Assembly: GCF_000803645.1 (NCBI RefSeq)
Contig: NZ_CP009122.1
Coordinates: 4,812,501 to 4,876,500, forward strand
Length of the DNA: 64,000 bases
Direction of reading: 5' to 3'
DNA from: Sphingopyxis fribergensis
GTDB lineage: Bacteria > Pseudomonadota > Alphaproteobacteria > Sphingomonadales > Sphingomonadaceae
Shown: piece by piece, positions 16,783 through 24,259 of the stretch
Layout of the letters: each line of letters begins with the position of its first letter
Numbering within the stretch: position 1 is the stretch's first letter
The notes under the pieces: generated by a model
The model's database searches: none
What the model saw: the letters and a program-made list of their open reading frames with translations, nothing else
Told to the model about the DNA's origin: nothing
Position numbers and translations under genes: made by a program

Positions 16783-17990
16783 CCCGGGTCGCGCTTCTCC
16801 TCGCGGGTATCGCCCCGCTGGCCTTTGCTGTGCCCGCCGCGGCGCAGTCGATGGATCATTCGATGCATGGTGCGGCGCCCGCGCCGACACCCGCTCCCTC
16901 GCCAACGCCAGCACCCGTAGCGCAGTCCGCGCCCGAAGCGCCCGCCGAAGGGTCGATGGAGCAGATGGACCATGGGAACATGCAGGGCATGGACATGGAA
17001 CCCGAGGCTTCAAGCTGCCCGCCCGAACATGCGGCGATGGGTCATTGTACGCCTGAGGCGGAAGCTCCAGGCAAGGGCGCTTCGGACATGGGTGCGATGG
17101 ATCATGGCGCACCGCAGCCGTCCGATCCCGATTGCCCGCCCGAACATGCCAAAATGGGCCATTGCACCCCGAAGGGCGGATCTGCGGACGCGATGGCGGG
17201 AATGGAAGGCATGGCGACCACGAGCAGCGCTAGCGGCACCGATTTGCCGCCGGGCGATGCTACCGCGCCTGCGCCTCCCGGCGACTGGTATGCCGATCGC
17301 ATTTATCCCCAAGCCGAAATGGAGCATTCGCGCCACGACATGATGAAAGAGAATGGTGCGCAGACCATCGCTTTCATCAGCTTCAACCTTGCCGAATATC
17401 AGGCGCGCAAGGGCCGCGACGGGTTCCGCTGGGACGGTGAGGCTTGGTACGGCGGCGACATTAACCGGCTGACGATCAAGAGCGAAGGCGAGGGCGTGTT
17501 CGGCGAAGGCATCGAGAGCGCCGAGGTACAGGCGCTCTACAGCCGGGCGATCGGACCCTATTTCAACGCGCAGGCGGGTATCAGGCAGGATCTTGGGCCC
17601 GGCCCCGACCGCACCTATGCGACGATCGGCTTCGAGGGGCTCGCCCCCTATTGGTTCGAAGTCGAGGGCGCGCTGTTTCTTTCGAACAAGGGTGATCTGC
17701 TCGCCCGGCTCGAAGGCTATTACGACCAGCGCATCACCCAGAAACTGATCCTCCAGCCGATGGCGGAGGTCAATTTTGCGCTCCAGGATGTCCCCGAGAC
17801 CGGCGTTGGTTCGGGGCTTTCGGATTTCGAGCTCGGGCTTCGCCTGCGTTACGAGGTCGTGAAGGAATTCGCGCCTTATGTCGGCGTCGAATGGGCGCGC
17901 AAGGTCGGCGATACCGCGCGTTTTGCCCGCGCCGCGGGCGAGGATGCGAGCGGCGTCAGCTTCGTGATGGGGGTGCGGGCCTGGTTCTAG
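16779..17990 (+). CDS. copB: Outer-membrane copper resistance protein CopB
   Basis: A 403-residue protein whose ATG overlaps the copA stop (ATGA). After a signal peptide comes a low-complexity Pro/Ala and Met/His region with two CPPEHA(A/K)MGHCTP motifs, then the conserved CopB domain from about residue 165 (WYADRIYPQAEMEHSRHDMM) through a beta-barrel-like C-terminus ending GVRAWF. CopB sits in the outer membrane and works with CopA in periplasmic copper binding or export. The upstream frame open from 16458 lies inside copA and is not used. Confidence 0.92.
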   Translation: MTRVALLLAGIAPLAFAVPAAAQSMDHSMHGAAPAPTPAPSPTPAPVAQSAPEAPAEGSMEQMDHGNMQGMDMEPEASSCPPEHAAMGHCTPEAEAPGKGASDMGAMDHGAPQPSDPDCPPEHAKMGHCTPKGGSADAMAGMEGMATTSSASGTDLPPGDATAPAPPGDWYADRIYPQAEMEHSRHDMMKENGAQTIAFISFNLAEYQARKGRDGFRWDGEAWYGGDINRLTIKSEGEGVFGEGIESAEVQALYSRAIGPYFNAQAGIRQDLGPGPDRTYATIGFEGLAPYWFEVEGALFLSNKGDLLARLEGYYDQRITQKLILQPMAEVNFALQDVPETGVGSGLSDFELGLRLRYEVVKEFAPYVGVEWARKVGDTARFARAAGEDASGVSFVMGVRAWF

Positions 17991-18028
17991 AAGTTTCGCG
18001 GGGTGGCGACACGTCGAGGAGAAATGCC

Positions 18029-18472
18029 GTGAAACCAGCCTATCGCAGCCTCGCGCTGCAGACGATCGTCAGCGGCGTCATCATGTATCTGGTGATGTTC
18101 GTCATGATCGACCGCCTCTCGAGCTTCTACAATAATCTCAACATGCTCTACATGACGCTGATGATGGTCTCGCCGATGGTCGTGCTGATGATCGTCGCAA
18201 TGCCGGGCATGTTCCCGTCGAAACGTCTCAATACGTTCCTGCTGCTGGGATCGGCAGTTGCCTTCTTCGGGAGCTTCGGGCTCATCCGGACACAGACGAC
18301 GATCGGCGACACGGCCTTCTTGCGTTCGATGATCCCGCATCACTCGGGCGCGATCCTCATGTGTGAACAGGCTTCTCTCAAAGATGCCGAGATACGCGAA
18401 CTCTGCCGCGGCATCATCGCGGGGCAGGCGGCCGAAATCGAACAGATGAAATCCATTCTCGCGAGGAAATGA
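18029..18472 (+). CDS. DUF305 membrane protein
   Basis: A 147-residue protein with three hydrophobic helices in the first 90 residues and a C-terminal DUF305 segment containing FLRSMIPHHSGAILMCEQA, whose HH and Met residues are conserved in the family. The start is GTG at 18029 with GAGGAG ten bases upstream; a nearby ATG is out of frame. Members of this family accompany copper genes and are presumed metal binders. It starts 38 bases after copB and one base ahead of the next gene cluster, so it is probably in the same transcript. Confidence 0.8.
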   Translation: MKPAYRSLALQTIVSGVIMYLVMFVMIDRLSSFYNNLNMLYMTLMMVSPMVVLMIVAMPGMFPSKRLNTFLLLGSAVAFFGSFGLIRTQTTIGDTAFLRSMIPHHSGAILMCEQASLKDAEIRELCRGIIAGQAAEIEQMKSILARK

Positions 18473-18473
18473 C

Positions 18474-18998
18474 ATGAAAAATCCGATGACGCGCCGTCAT
18501 CTTTTCGGCCTGATTGCGGTCGGATCGGGGATGGCGCTTGCGGCATGCAATTCTGCCTCGGGCCCGGCGGCGACCAGCGATAAGAATGGCGCGGCGCCCG
18601 CGCCGGGCGCCGAGACGTCCAGCCCCAAGCGAATGCTCGTTTATCGCGATCCCGAATGCGGCTGCTGCGAAGCTTGGGCGGATATCGCGCGCAAGGCGGG
18701 TTATGATGTGACTGTCGAGAACCGCTCTGACATGGCCGCCGTAAAGACGCGATATGGTGTGCCTGGCCAGCTGGCGTCGTGCCACACGGCAGTTATCGGC
18801 GGCTATGCCATTGAGGGTCATGTGCCGATGCAGCATGTCGCGAGGCTCCTTCACGACAAGCCACGCGACATTCGAGGGATCGCCGTGCCCGGCATGCCGC
18901 GCGGCTCACCAGGAATGGAAATGCCGGACGGAAGCGTGGACGCATTCGAAGTGATGGCGTTCGGCAGCGACGGCAAGGTTTCTGAATTCCGCGCATGA
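18474..18998 (+). CDS. DUF411 metal-binding lipoprotein
   Basis: A 174-residue protein with a twin-arginine-like start (TRRHLF), a lipobox (LAAC) at about residue 25, and the DUF411 core: YRDPECGCCEAWADIARKAG, then YGVPGQLASCHTAVIGGYAIEGHVP and the C-terminal GIAVPGMPRGSPGME. The cysteine cluster and CHT motif are probably Cu or other soft-metal ligands. The gene begins one base after the DUF305 stop. A truncated second copy of its 3' half follows at 19374. Confidence 0.85.
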   Translation: MKNPMTRRHLFGLIAVGSGMALAACNSASGPAATSDKNGAAPAPGAETSSPKRMLVYRDPECGCCEAWADIARKAGYDVTVENRSDMAAVKTRYGVPGQLASCHTAVIGGYAIEGHVPMQHVARLLHDKPRDIRGIAVPGMPRGSPGMEMPDGSVDAFEVMAFGSDGKVSEFRA

Positions 18999-19024
18999 CC
19001 TGCCGACACCAAGAGGAGACAGAT

Positions 19025-19372
19025 ATGACGAGATTCATTCCCCTGGCGAGCGCCGCCGCGCTGATATTTGCTCTGGCAGGATGCGGCACTGAGCCCGCGC
19101 AGCAGAGCGACGTCACACCGGAACAGAGTGAGGTCACTGCCGGTGAGCCGCCCGCAATGGTCGAGACCATGCCCGTAGCGGACGAGACGCCCGCCGCGTC
19201 TGCCCCGGCGGCGCCGACCAAAGAGGCAGTGCCTCCGGAGAAATCCCGCCCCAAGCAAGAACCTGCCGCGAAGGCCGCTGTGCCGCCACGGGCAAAGGCC
19301 GCGCCGGAAACGCCGAAACCTGTCGAACCCGAACCCGATCCTCATGCTGGGCACGATATGGACAAAAAATAA
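19025..19372 (+). CDS. Pro/Ala-rich lipoprotein with DPHAGHDM tail
   Basis: A 115-residue lipoprotein: signal and lipobox (LAGC) in the first 20 residues, then a low-complexity region of Pro, Ala, Glu and Lys, and a C-terminal PDPHAGHDMDKK that could bind a metal ion. GAGGAG lies eight bases upstream of ATG 19025. It has no recognisable domain. It is the last intact gene of the copper transcript. Confidence 0.65.
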   Translation: MTRFIPLASAAALIFALAGCGTEPAQQSDVTPEQSEVTAGEPPAMVETMPVADETPAASAPAAPTKEAVPPEKSRPKQEPAAKAAVPPRAKAAPETPKPVEPEPDPHAGHDMDKK

Positions 19373-19373
19373 G

Positions 19374-19562
19374 GGGCATGTGCCGACGCGGCATGTCGAC
19401 CGGGCGGTCGAGGACAAACTGCGCGATATGTCCGGCTTCGCCGTGCCCGGCATGCCGCGCGGCTCCCCGAACGGAAATGTCGAAGCATTCGAAGTCTTGA
19501 CCTTCGGCGCCGATAGAAAGGCCGTTGTGTTCCACACGGACCCCCGGGAAGGGATCGAGTAA
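19374..19562 (+). pseudogene. Truncated DUF411 copy (3' half only)
   Basis: Directly after the lipoprotein stop the sequence encodes a segment matching the C-terminal half of the DUF411 gene at 18474: GHVPTRHVDRAVEDKLRDM aligned to GHVPMQHVARLLHDKPRDI, then the shared VPGMPRGSP and AFEV(L/M)(T/A)FG(A/S)D. The Cys-containing N-terminal half is missing. It is open from an in-frame ATG at 19344 inside the lipoprotein gene, but that start has no clear ribosome site. It is best read as a deletion scar joining a lipoprotein gene to the tail of a second DUF411 gene. Confidence 0.7.
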
Positions 19563-19719
19563 CAGCGACCGGGCGCTGCTCGATGCCGCAGCGAGAGATA
19601 TAACCATATGGAATAACCATCTCGTTTGTAGCGATGAGTGGTGATTATTTCTGGTCATGCCAAGGCCGCGAAGATAGCTCGGTGGCGAAGCCGAGAGCTT
19701 TCGCAAATGGGAGGGGACC

Positions 19720-22191
19720 ATGAAGAAATTGCTTCGCACGAGTGGCTCGATTATCGCCGTCCTGGCAGGCATTTCGGCCGCCGCCGCCTTCGCGCAGGAT
19801 AACGCCAAAGAGGCGCCGCAGCCGGGCGCGTCGCAGGGCGAAATCGTTGTGACGGGCACGCGGCGGAACGATCTCAAGGCGGCCGATTCCGCCCAGCCAA
19901 TCGACATTATCACCGGCGCCGAACTGCTCGAAAAGGGCACGGCCGACATGAACGATCTTCTCCGCACCGAGGTCCCGTCGCTCAACGTCCAGCGCCTCGT
20001 CAGCAACGACGGCGCCGTTTTCACCCGGCCTTTCTCGCTGCGCGGCCTGCCGCCGGACCAGACGCTGGTGCTCGTGAACGGCAAACGGCGCCATCGCGGC
20101 GCGACGGTCCAGTTCACCAATGTTCCCTATATCCGGGGATCGCAGGGACCCGATCTTTCGGCGATTCCGTCGATCGCGATCGGCCAGCTGGAGGTTCTGC
20201 GTGACGGCGCGTCGGCGCTCTATGGATCGGATGCGATCGCCGGCGTTCTCAATTTCGGTCTGCGCCGCGATCGCGAAGGCGGATTGCTGATCGCCCGCTA
20301 TGGCCAATTCTACAAGGGCGACGGTGAGGATTTCCTCGTCCAGGGCAATGTCGGGCTTCCCTTCACCGACGCCGGTTTCGTCAACATCAGCGGCGAATAT
20401 GTGAACGCCAGCACGACGTCGCGCGGTATCCAGCGTCCCGACGCGCAGGCGCTCATCGATGCCGGCGTTCAGGATGTCCCGGTCCCGGCGCAGCGCTGGG
20501 GAAATCCCGAATCCGAGGCGGCGCGCATCTTCGTCAATGCCGGCATCGAACTGTCGGACGAGATGGAATTCTACACCTTCGGCAACTATAGCTGGAGCCG
20601 CGGCACGACGGCCTTCTTCTACCGCAACCCCAATGCCAGCTTCATTTCCACCTCGATTCCGCTCACCAATACGCCCGGAGGACAGCGCTTCAGCTTCCGC
20701 CAGCTCTTTCCCGGCGGCTTTACGCCGGATTTCGGCGCCACGGTGACCGACGCGGCGCTTGCGGCCGGCCTCAAGGGCGAATTCTCCTCGGGCCTGACCT
20801 ATGACCTCAGCGCTTCCTATGGTCAGAACCATGCTTCCTACCGGATCGAAAATACGGTCAATCCGTCGCTTGGCCTCGCGTCGCCAACATCCTTCAAGCC
20901 GGGGCAGCTCGAGCAGCGCGAACTCGCTTTCAATCTCGATCTCACTTACCCCATCGCGATCGGCACCTCCGATCCGCTGACGCTTGCCGGCGGTCTCGAG
21001 TATCGGCGCGAGACATATGAGATCACGGCCGGCGACATCGCATCATGGCAGGTTGGTCCTTTCGCGTCGGTCATCGATCCCGATACCGGAAACCGCGTCG
21101 GACTGCCGGTCGGCTCGAACGGCTTCCCGGGCTTCAGTCCCATCCAGGCGGGCGAGTTCGCGCGCAGCAACTGGGCCGCCTATACGTCGCTCGAAGGCAA
21201 TCTCACCGACGCGCTCCAGTTCGGCCTTGCCGGCCGCTACGAGAATTACTCGGACTTCGGCTCGAAATTCACCTGGAAGATCAACGGGCGATATGATTTC
21301 TCGGACGTCTTCGCGGTGCGCGGATCGGTCAACACCGGCTTTCGGGCGCCGACGCCGGGCCAGTCGAACGCCTCGCAAGTCCAGACCAACATCGACTCGA
21401 TAACCGGGGCGCCGCTGACCGCAGGCATTATCGCGCCCAACAATCCGGTGGCGCAATTCTTCGGCGCGACGCCGCTTCGGCCCGAGAATTCGTTCAACGT
21501 CGCCGGCGGCATCGTGGTGAAGCCCTCCAATCGCATCACCTTCACGCTCGACTATTTCAACATCAAGGTCGAAGACCGGATCGCCGTATCGGGCAATTTC
21601 AATCTCACCCCGGCGCAGCGCGCGCAGCTCGCGGCGCTTGGCATTCCCGGTGGGGATTCCTTCCAGCAGGTGAGCTTCTTCACCAACTCCTTCGACAGCC
21701 GCACCCAGGGCGTCGATGCGGTGCTCACCGTGGGCTTCGACCTCGGCGGCGGCAAGGCCACGCTCGGCCTCAACGGCAACTATACCAAAACCGATGTCAT
21801 CAAGGCTTCGCCGGTGATCACTGCGGACCGCGAGCGGCTGCTCGAACTCGAGGGCTTCGTTCCGAAGTGGAAGGGCAATGCGTCCTTCACTTATGCGGGC
21901 GAGCGCTTCGGCTTCGTCGCGCGCGCGAACTATTATGGCAAATGGACCGACTATGGCGCCGCACCGGCTGCCGACCAGACGGGCGGCGCCGAACTGCTGG
22001 TCGATCTCGAGCTGTCCTACAAGGTCAGCGACATGCTCAAGCTTGCGGTCGGCGGCGAGAATATCTTCGACAATTACCCCGACGTCGAGGCGCGGCAATC
22101 CCAGATCAACAACGGGATCCGATATCTCCGCTTCGCGCCGACGGGGTTCAACGGGGGCTTCTGGTACGTTCGCGCGACCGCCTCCTTCTGA
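19720..22191 (+). CDS. TonB-dependent outer-membrane receptor
   Basis: An 823-residue receptor with a signal peptide (ending AFAQ), the TonB box EIVVTGTRR (about residue 44), a plug with LRDGASALYGSDAIAGVLNF, and a large barrel ending VRATASF. GGGAGGGGACC precedes the ATG. It is followed by a minus-strand LysR regulator, and then an amino-acid ABC transporter with a PLP enzyme. Together they suggest the receptor brings in the substrate later handled by those genes, probably an amino-acid derivative. The ligand cannot be deduced from sequence. Confidence 0.93.
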   Translation: MKKLLRTSGSIIAVLAGISAAAAFAQDNAKEAPQPGASQGEIVVTGTRRNDLKAADSAQPIDIITGAELLEKGTADMNDLLRTEVPSLNVQRLVSNDGAVFTRPFSLRGLPPDQTLVLVNGKRRHRGATVQFTNVPYIRGSQGPDLSAIPSIAIGQLEVLRDGASALYGSDAIAGVLNFGLRRDREGGLLIARYGQFYKGDGEDFLVQGNVGLPFTDAGFVNISGEYVNASTTSRGIQRPDAQALIDAGVQDVPVPAQRWGNPESEAARIFVNAGIELSDEMEFYTFGNYSWSRGTTAFFYRNPNASFISTSIPLTNTPGGQRFSFRQLFPGGFTPDFGATVTDAALAAGLKGEFSSGLTYDLSASYGQNHASYRIENTVNPSLGLASPTSFKPGQLEQRELAFNLDLTYPIAIGTSDPLTLAGGLEYRRETYEITAGDIASWQVGPFASVIDPDTGNRVGLPVGSNGFPGFSPIQAGEFARSNWAAYTSLEGNLTDALQFGLAGRYENYSDFGSKFTWKINGRYDFSDVFAVRGSVNTGFRAPTPGQSNASQVQTNIDSITGAPLTAGIIAPNNPVAQFFGATPLRPENSFNVAGGIVVKPSNRITFTLDYFNIKVEDRIAVSGNFNLTPAQRAQLAALGIPGGDSFQQVSFFTNSFDSRTQGVDAVLTVGFDLGGGKATLGLNGNYTKTDVIKASPVITADRERLLELEGFVPKWKGNASFTYAGERFGFVARANYYGKWTDYGAAPAADQTGGAELLVDLELSYKVSDMLKLAVGGENIFDNYPDVEARQSQINNGIRYLRFAPTGFNGGFWYVRATASF

Positions 22192-22227
22192 TCGGTGGCC
22201 GTGAGGGCCGTGCGGCGTCTTGTGTCT

Positions 22228-23133
22228 TCAGCTGGCGTCGGAGCCGAACATCGCGTCGCGGTGGGATTCGAGCACCGCGATAAAGGCCGCAGCGACTTGG
22301 GACATCGGCCTCAACTTCGGCGTGAAGAGCATATATTCGAAATGGACCTCCGGCGCGAAATCACGGACCGTAAGGCCCCGCTCGGCATAATCCGCTGCGG
22401 TCACGGGGTTGAGGATCGAACATCCGACCCCCTGCATGACAAGCGCGCAGATGGTCATCGCATATTGGGTTTCGATGACCATCTCGCGGTGGACGCCCGC
22501 GTCCTCGAAAATGCGATCGATGCGGTGACGCACGCCGTCCTCGAGCGCGAGCGAAATGAAGGGCTCGCCCTCGAGATCGGCCGGCCGAATGACGTCCTTG
22601 ACGGCCAGCCGGTGACCGGCAGGGAGAACGCAGGCGCCGGGGCAGCGCAGGAAGCGCTCCATCCTTATGCCGGGCAATTCGCGCGCCGGCGTCGCGAGCC
22701 CGATGTCGAACTGCTGGTTCGCCATCCATTGCCGCACCGTCGAGGAACTGCGGGTCTGGAGCTGAACGGTGACGCCGGGATGCGTCTCGCGAAAGGCCGC
22801 GATCACGCGCGGCAGGAAACTGACCGCGAGCGCCGGGAGGGCGGCGATCCGGAGCGTGCCGGTCGCCATGTTGCGGATGTCTTCCGCTACCCGCTTCAGG
22901 GCCGCAATACCGGAGAAGCTCCGCTCGACTTCGTAGAAAAAGGCGTCGGCTTCGGGCGTCACGGTGAGCGCGCTGCCGCGCGAACGCAGGAAGAGCTGAA
23001 AGCCCAGCTGATGCTCGAGCTCGGCAAGCATCTTGCTCACCGCGGGTTGCGACAGGTTGAGCGACTGCGCGGCCTGGGTGACCGATCCCGAGAGCATCAC
23101 GGCCCTGAAGGCTTCGAGGTGACGCAGGTTCAT
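22228..23133 (-). CDS. LysR-family transcriptional regulator
   Basis: A 301-residue LysR protein: N-terminal helix-turn-helix (MNLRHLEAFRAVMLSGSVTQ, then LNLSQPAVSKMLAELE) and a periplasmic-binding-like effector domain with typical GTLRIAALPALA and DIGLATP motifs. The start is ATG 23133 with GGGAG nine bases upstream, which is much better than the long extension to 23352. It is divergent from the ABC transporter operon, with only 55 bases between start codons, so it very likely controls that operon and perhaps the TonB receptor that ends 36 bases from its stop. Confidence 0.9.
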   Translation of the reverse strand: MNLRHLEAFRAVMLSGSVTQAAQSLNLSQPAVSKMLAELEHQLGFQLFLRSRGSALTVTPEADAFFYEVERSFSGIAALKRVAEDIRNMATGTLRIAALPALAVSFLPRVIAAFRETHPGVTVQLQTRSSSTVRQWMANQQFDIGLATPARELPGIRMERFLRCPGACVLPAGHRLAVKDVIRPADLEGEPFISLALEDGVRHRIDRIFEDAGVHREMVIETQYAMTICALVMQGVGCSILNPVTAADYAERGLTVRDFAPEVHFEYMLFTPKLRPMSQVAAAFIAVLESHRDAMFGSDAS

Positions 23134-23188
23134 CGGACATCGCTCCCTATAGCTATTTCTTATGGCGCTAGCATTGAAAGCCTCGTTT

Positions 23189-24259
23189 ATGAATAGGTCG
23201 CACGCATCGCGCCGCTGGTTACCGGCGCTGCTCGCCGCAGGCGCCCTGTTACTCGGCGGCTGCGGCCGCGAGCCCGCCGGCACCGGTGGGCATGAAATCG
23301 CCGCGGCGAAGGGGTCGACGCTTGCGCGGATTCGCGCGCGCGGAACGCTCAATTGCGCAATTCATACGGGGCAGCTCGGCATGTCCTATCTCGACAAGCG
23401 CGGGCGCTGGCAGGGGTTCTTCGTCGACTACTGCCGGGCGCTCGCCGCTGCGGTCCTCGGCGATGCCCGCAAGGTCCGGTTCATGCCGGTCGCCTCGAAC
23501 AAGCGCTTCACGATCGTGCAGACGGGCGAGGCCGACGTCCTGTCGCGGACGACGACATGGACGCTGACGCGCGACACCGACCTCGGGGTGAATTTCGTCG
23601 GCACCATGTATTATGACGGGCAGAGCTTCCTGGTGCCCCGGCGATCGGGTGTGCGGCTTCCGACGGATCTCGATGGCGCATCGATCTGCATCACCAAGGG
23701 GACGACCTCCGAACTCAACACCGCCGAATATTTCGAGCGCAAGGGGCTGCGTTTCCAGTCGGTCGTGTTCGAGAATCCCGAGGAAGCCAAGCTCGCCTTC
23801 TTTGCCGGGCGGTGCGACGCGATGACCACCGATGCCTTCACGCTGACCGTGATCCGTCTCGCCGATACCGCGCATCCGGACGATTATGTTGTGCTGCCCG
23901 AACGACTCACCAAGGAGCCGGTAGGTCCCGTCGTGCGCAGCGACGACGAGCAATGGTATGAGATCAACAAATGGGTGCTGAACGCGCTCTTTGCTGCCGA
24001 GGAAATGGGGGTCACCCGCGCGAATGCAGCGCGCATGCGCATGGCCTCGCGTGACCCCGAAGTGCGCAAGATGCTCGGCGGCCTGCCCGGATTCGGCAAG
24101 TCGCTCGGCCTCGACGATGACTGGGCGTATCGCGCGATCGAGGCGACGGGCAATTATGGCGAAATCTTCGACCGGCACATTACGCCGCTCGGCGTCGAAC
24201 GCGGACAGAATAAGCTCTATCGGGACGGCGGGCTGATCTACCCGTTGCCGATGCGATGA
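23189..24259 (+). CDS. Amino-acid ABC transporter substrate-binding lipoprotein
   Basis: A 356-residue lipoprotein (signal MNRSHASRRWLP..., lipobox LLGGC) of the general amino-acid binding protein type (AapJ/BztA class): TLNCAIHTGQLGMSYLDKRGRWQGFFVDYCRALAAAV-like first lobe and RCDAMTTDAFTLTVIR in the second. It captures the substrate in the periplasm for the permease encoded next. The ATG at 23189 gives a clean lipoprotein signal; an in-frame ATG at 23162 is possible. Its stop overlaps the permease start. Confidence 0.85.
   Translation: MNRSHASRRWLPALLAAGALLLGGCGREPAGTGGHEIAAAKGSTLARIRARGTLNCAIHTGQLGMSYLDKRGRWQGFFVDYCRALAAAVLGDARKVRFMPVASNKRFTIVQTGEADVLSRTTTWTLTRDTDLGVNFVGTMYYDGQSFLVPRRSGVRLPTDLDGASICITKGTTSELNTAEYFERKGLRFQSVVFENPEEAKLAFFAGRCDAMTTDAFTLTVIRLADTAHPDDYVVLPERLTKEPVGPVVRSDDEQWYEINKWVLNALFAAEEMGVTRANAARMRMASRDPEVRKMLGGLPGFGKSLGLDDDWAYRAIEATGNYGEIFDRHITPLGVERGQNKLYRDGGLIYPLPMR

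Noticed and set aside
14920..17112. Very long open frame (730 codons) on the minus strand
   Set aside because: It is antisense to copA and copB, is rich in His/Arg/Asp as expected from a mirrored GC-rich gene, and has no recognisable domain.
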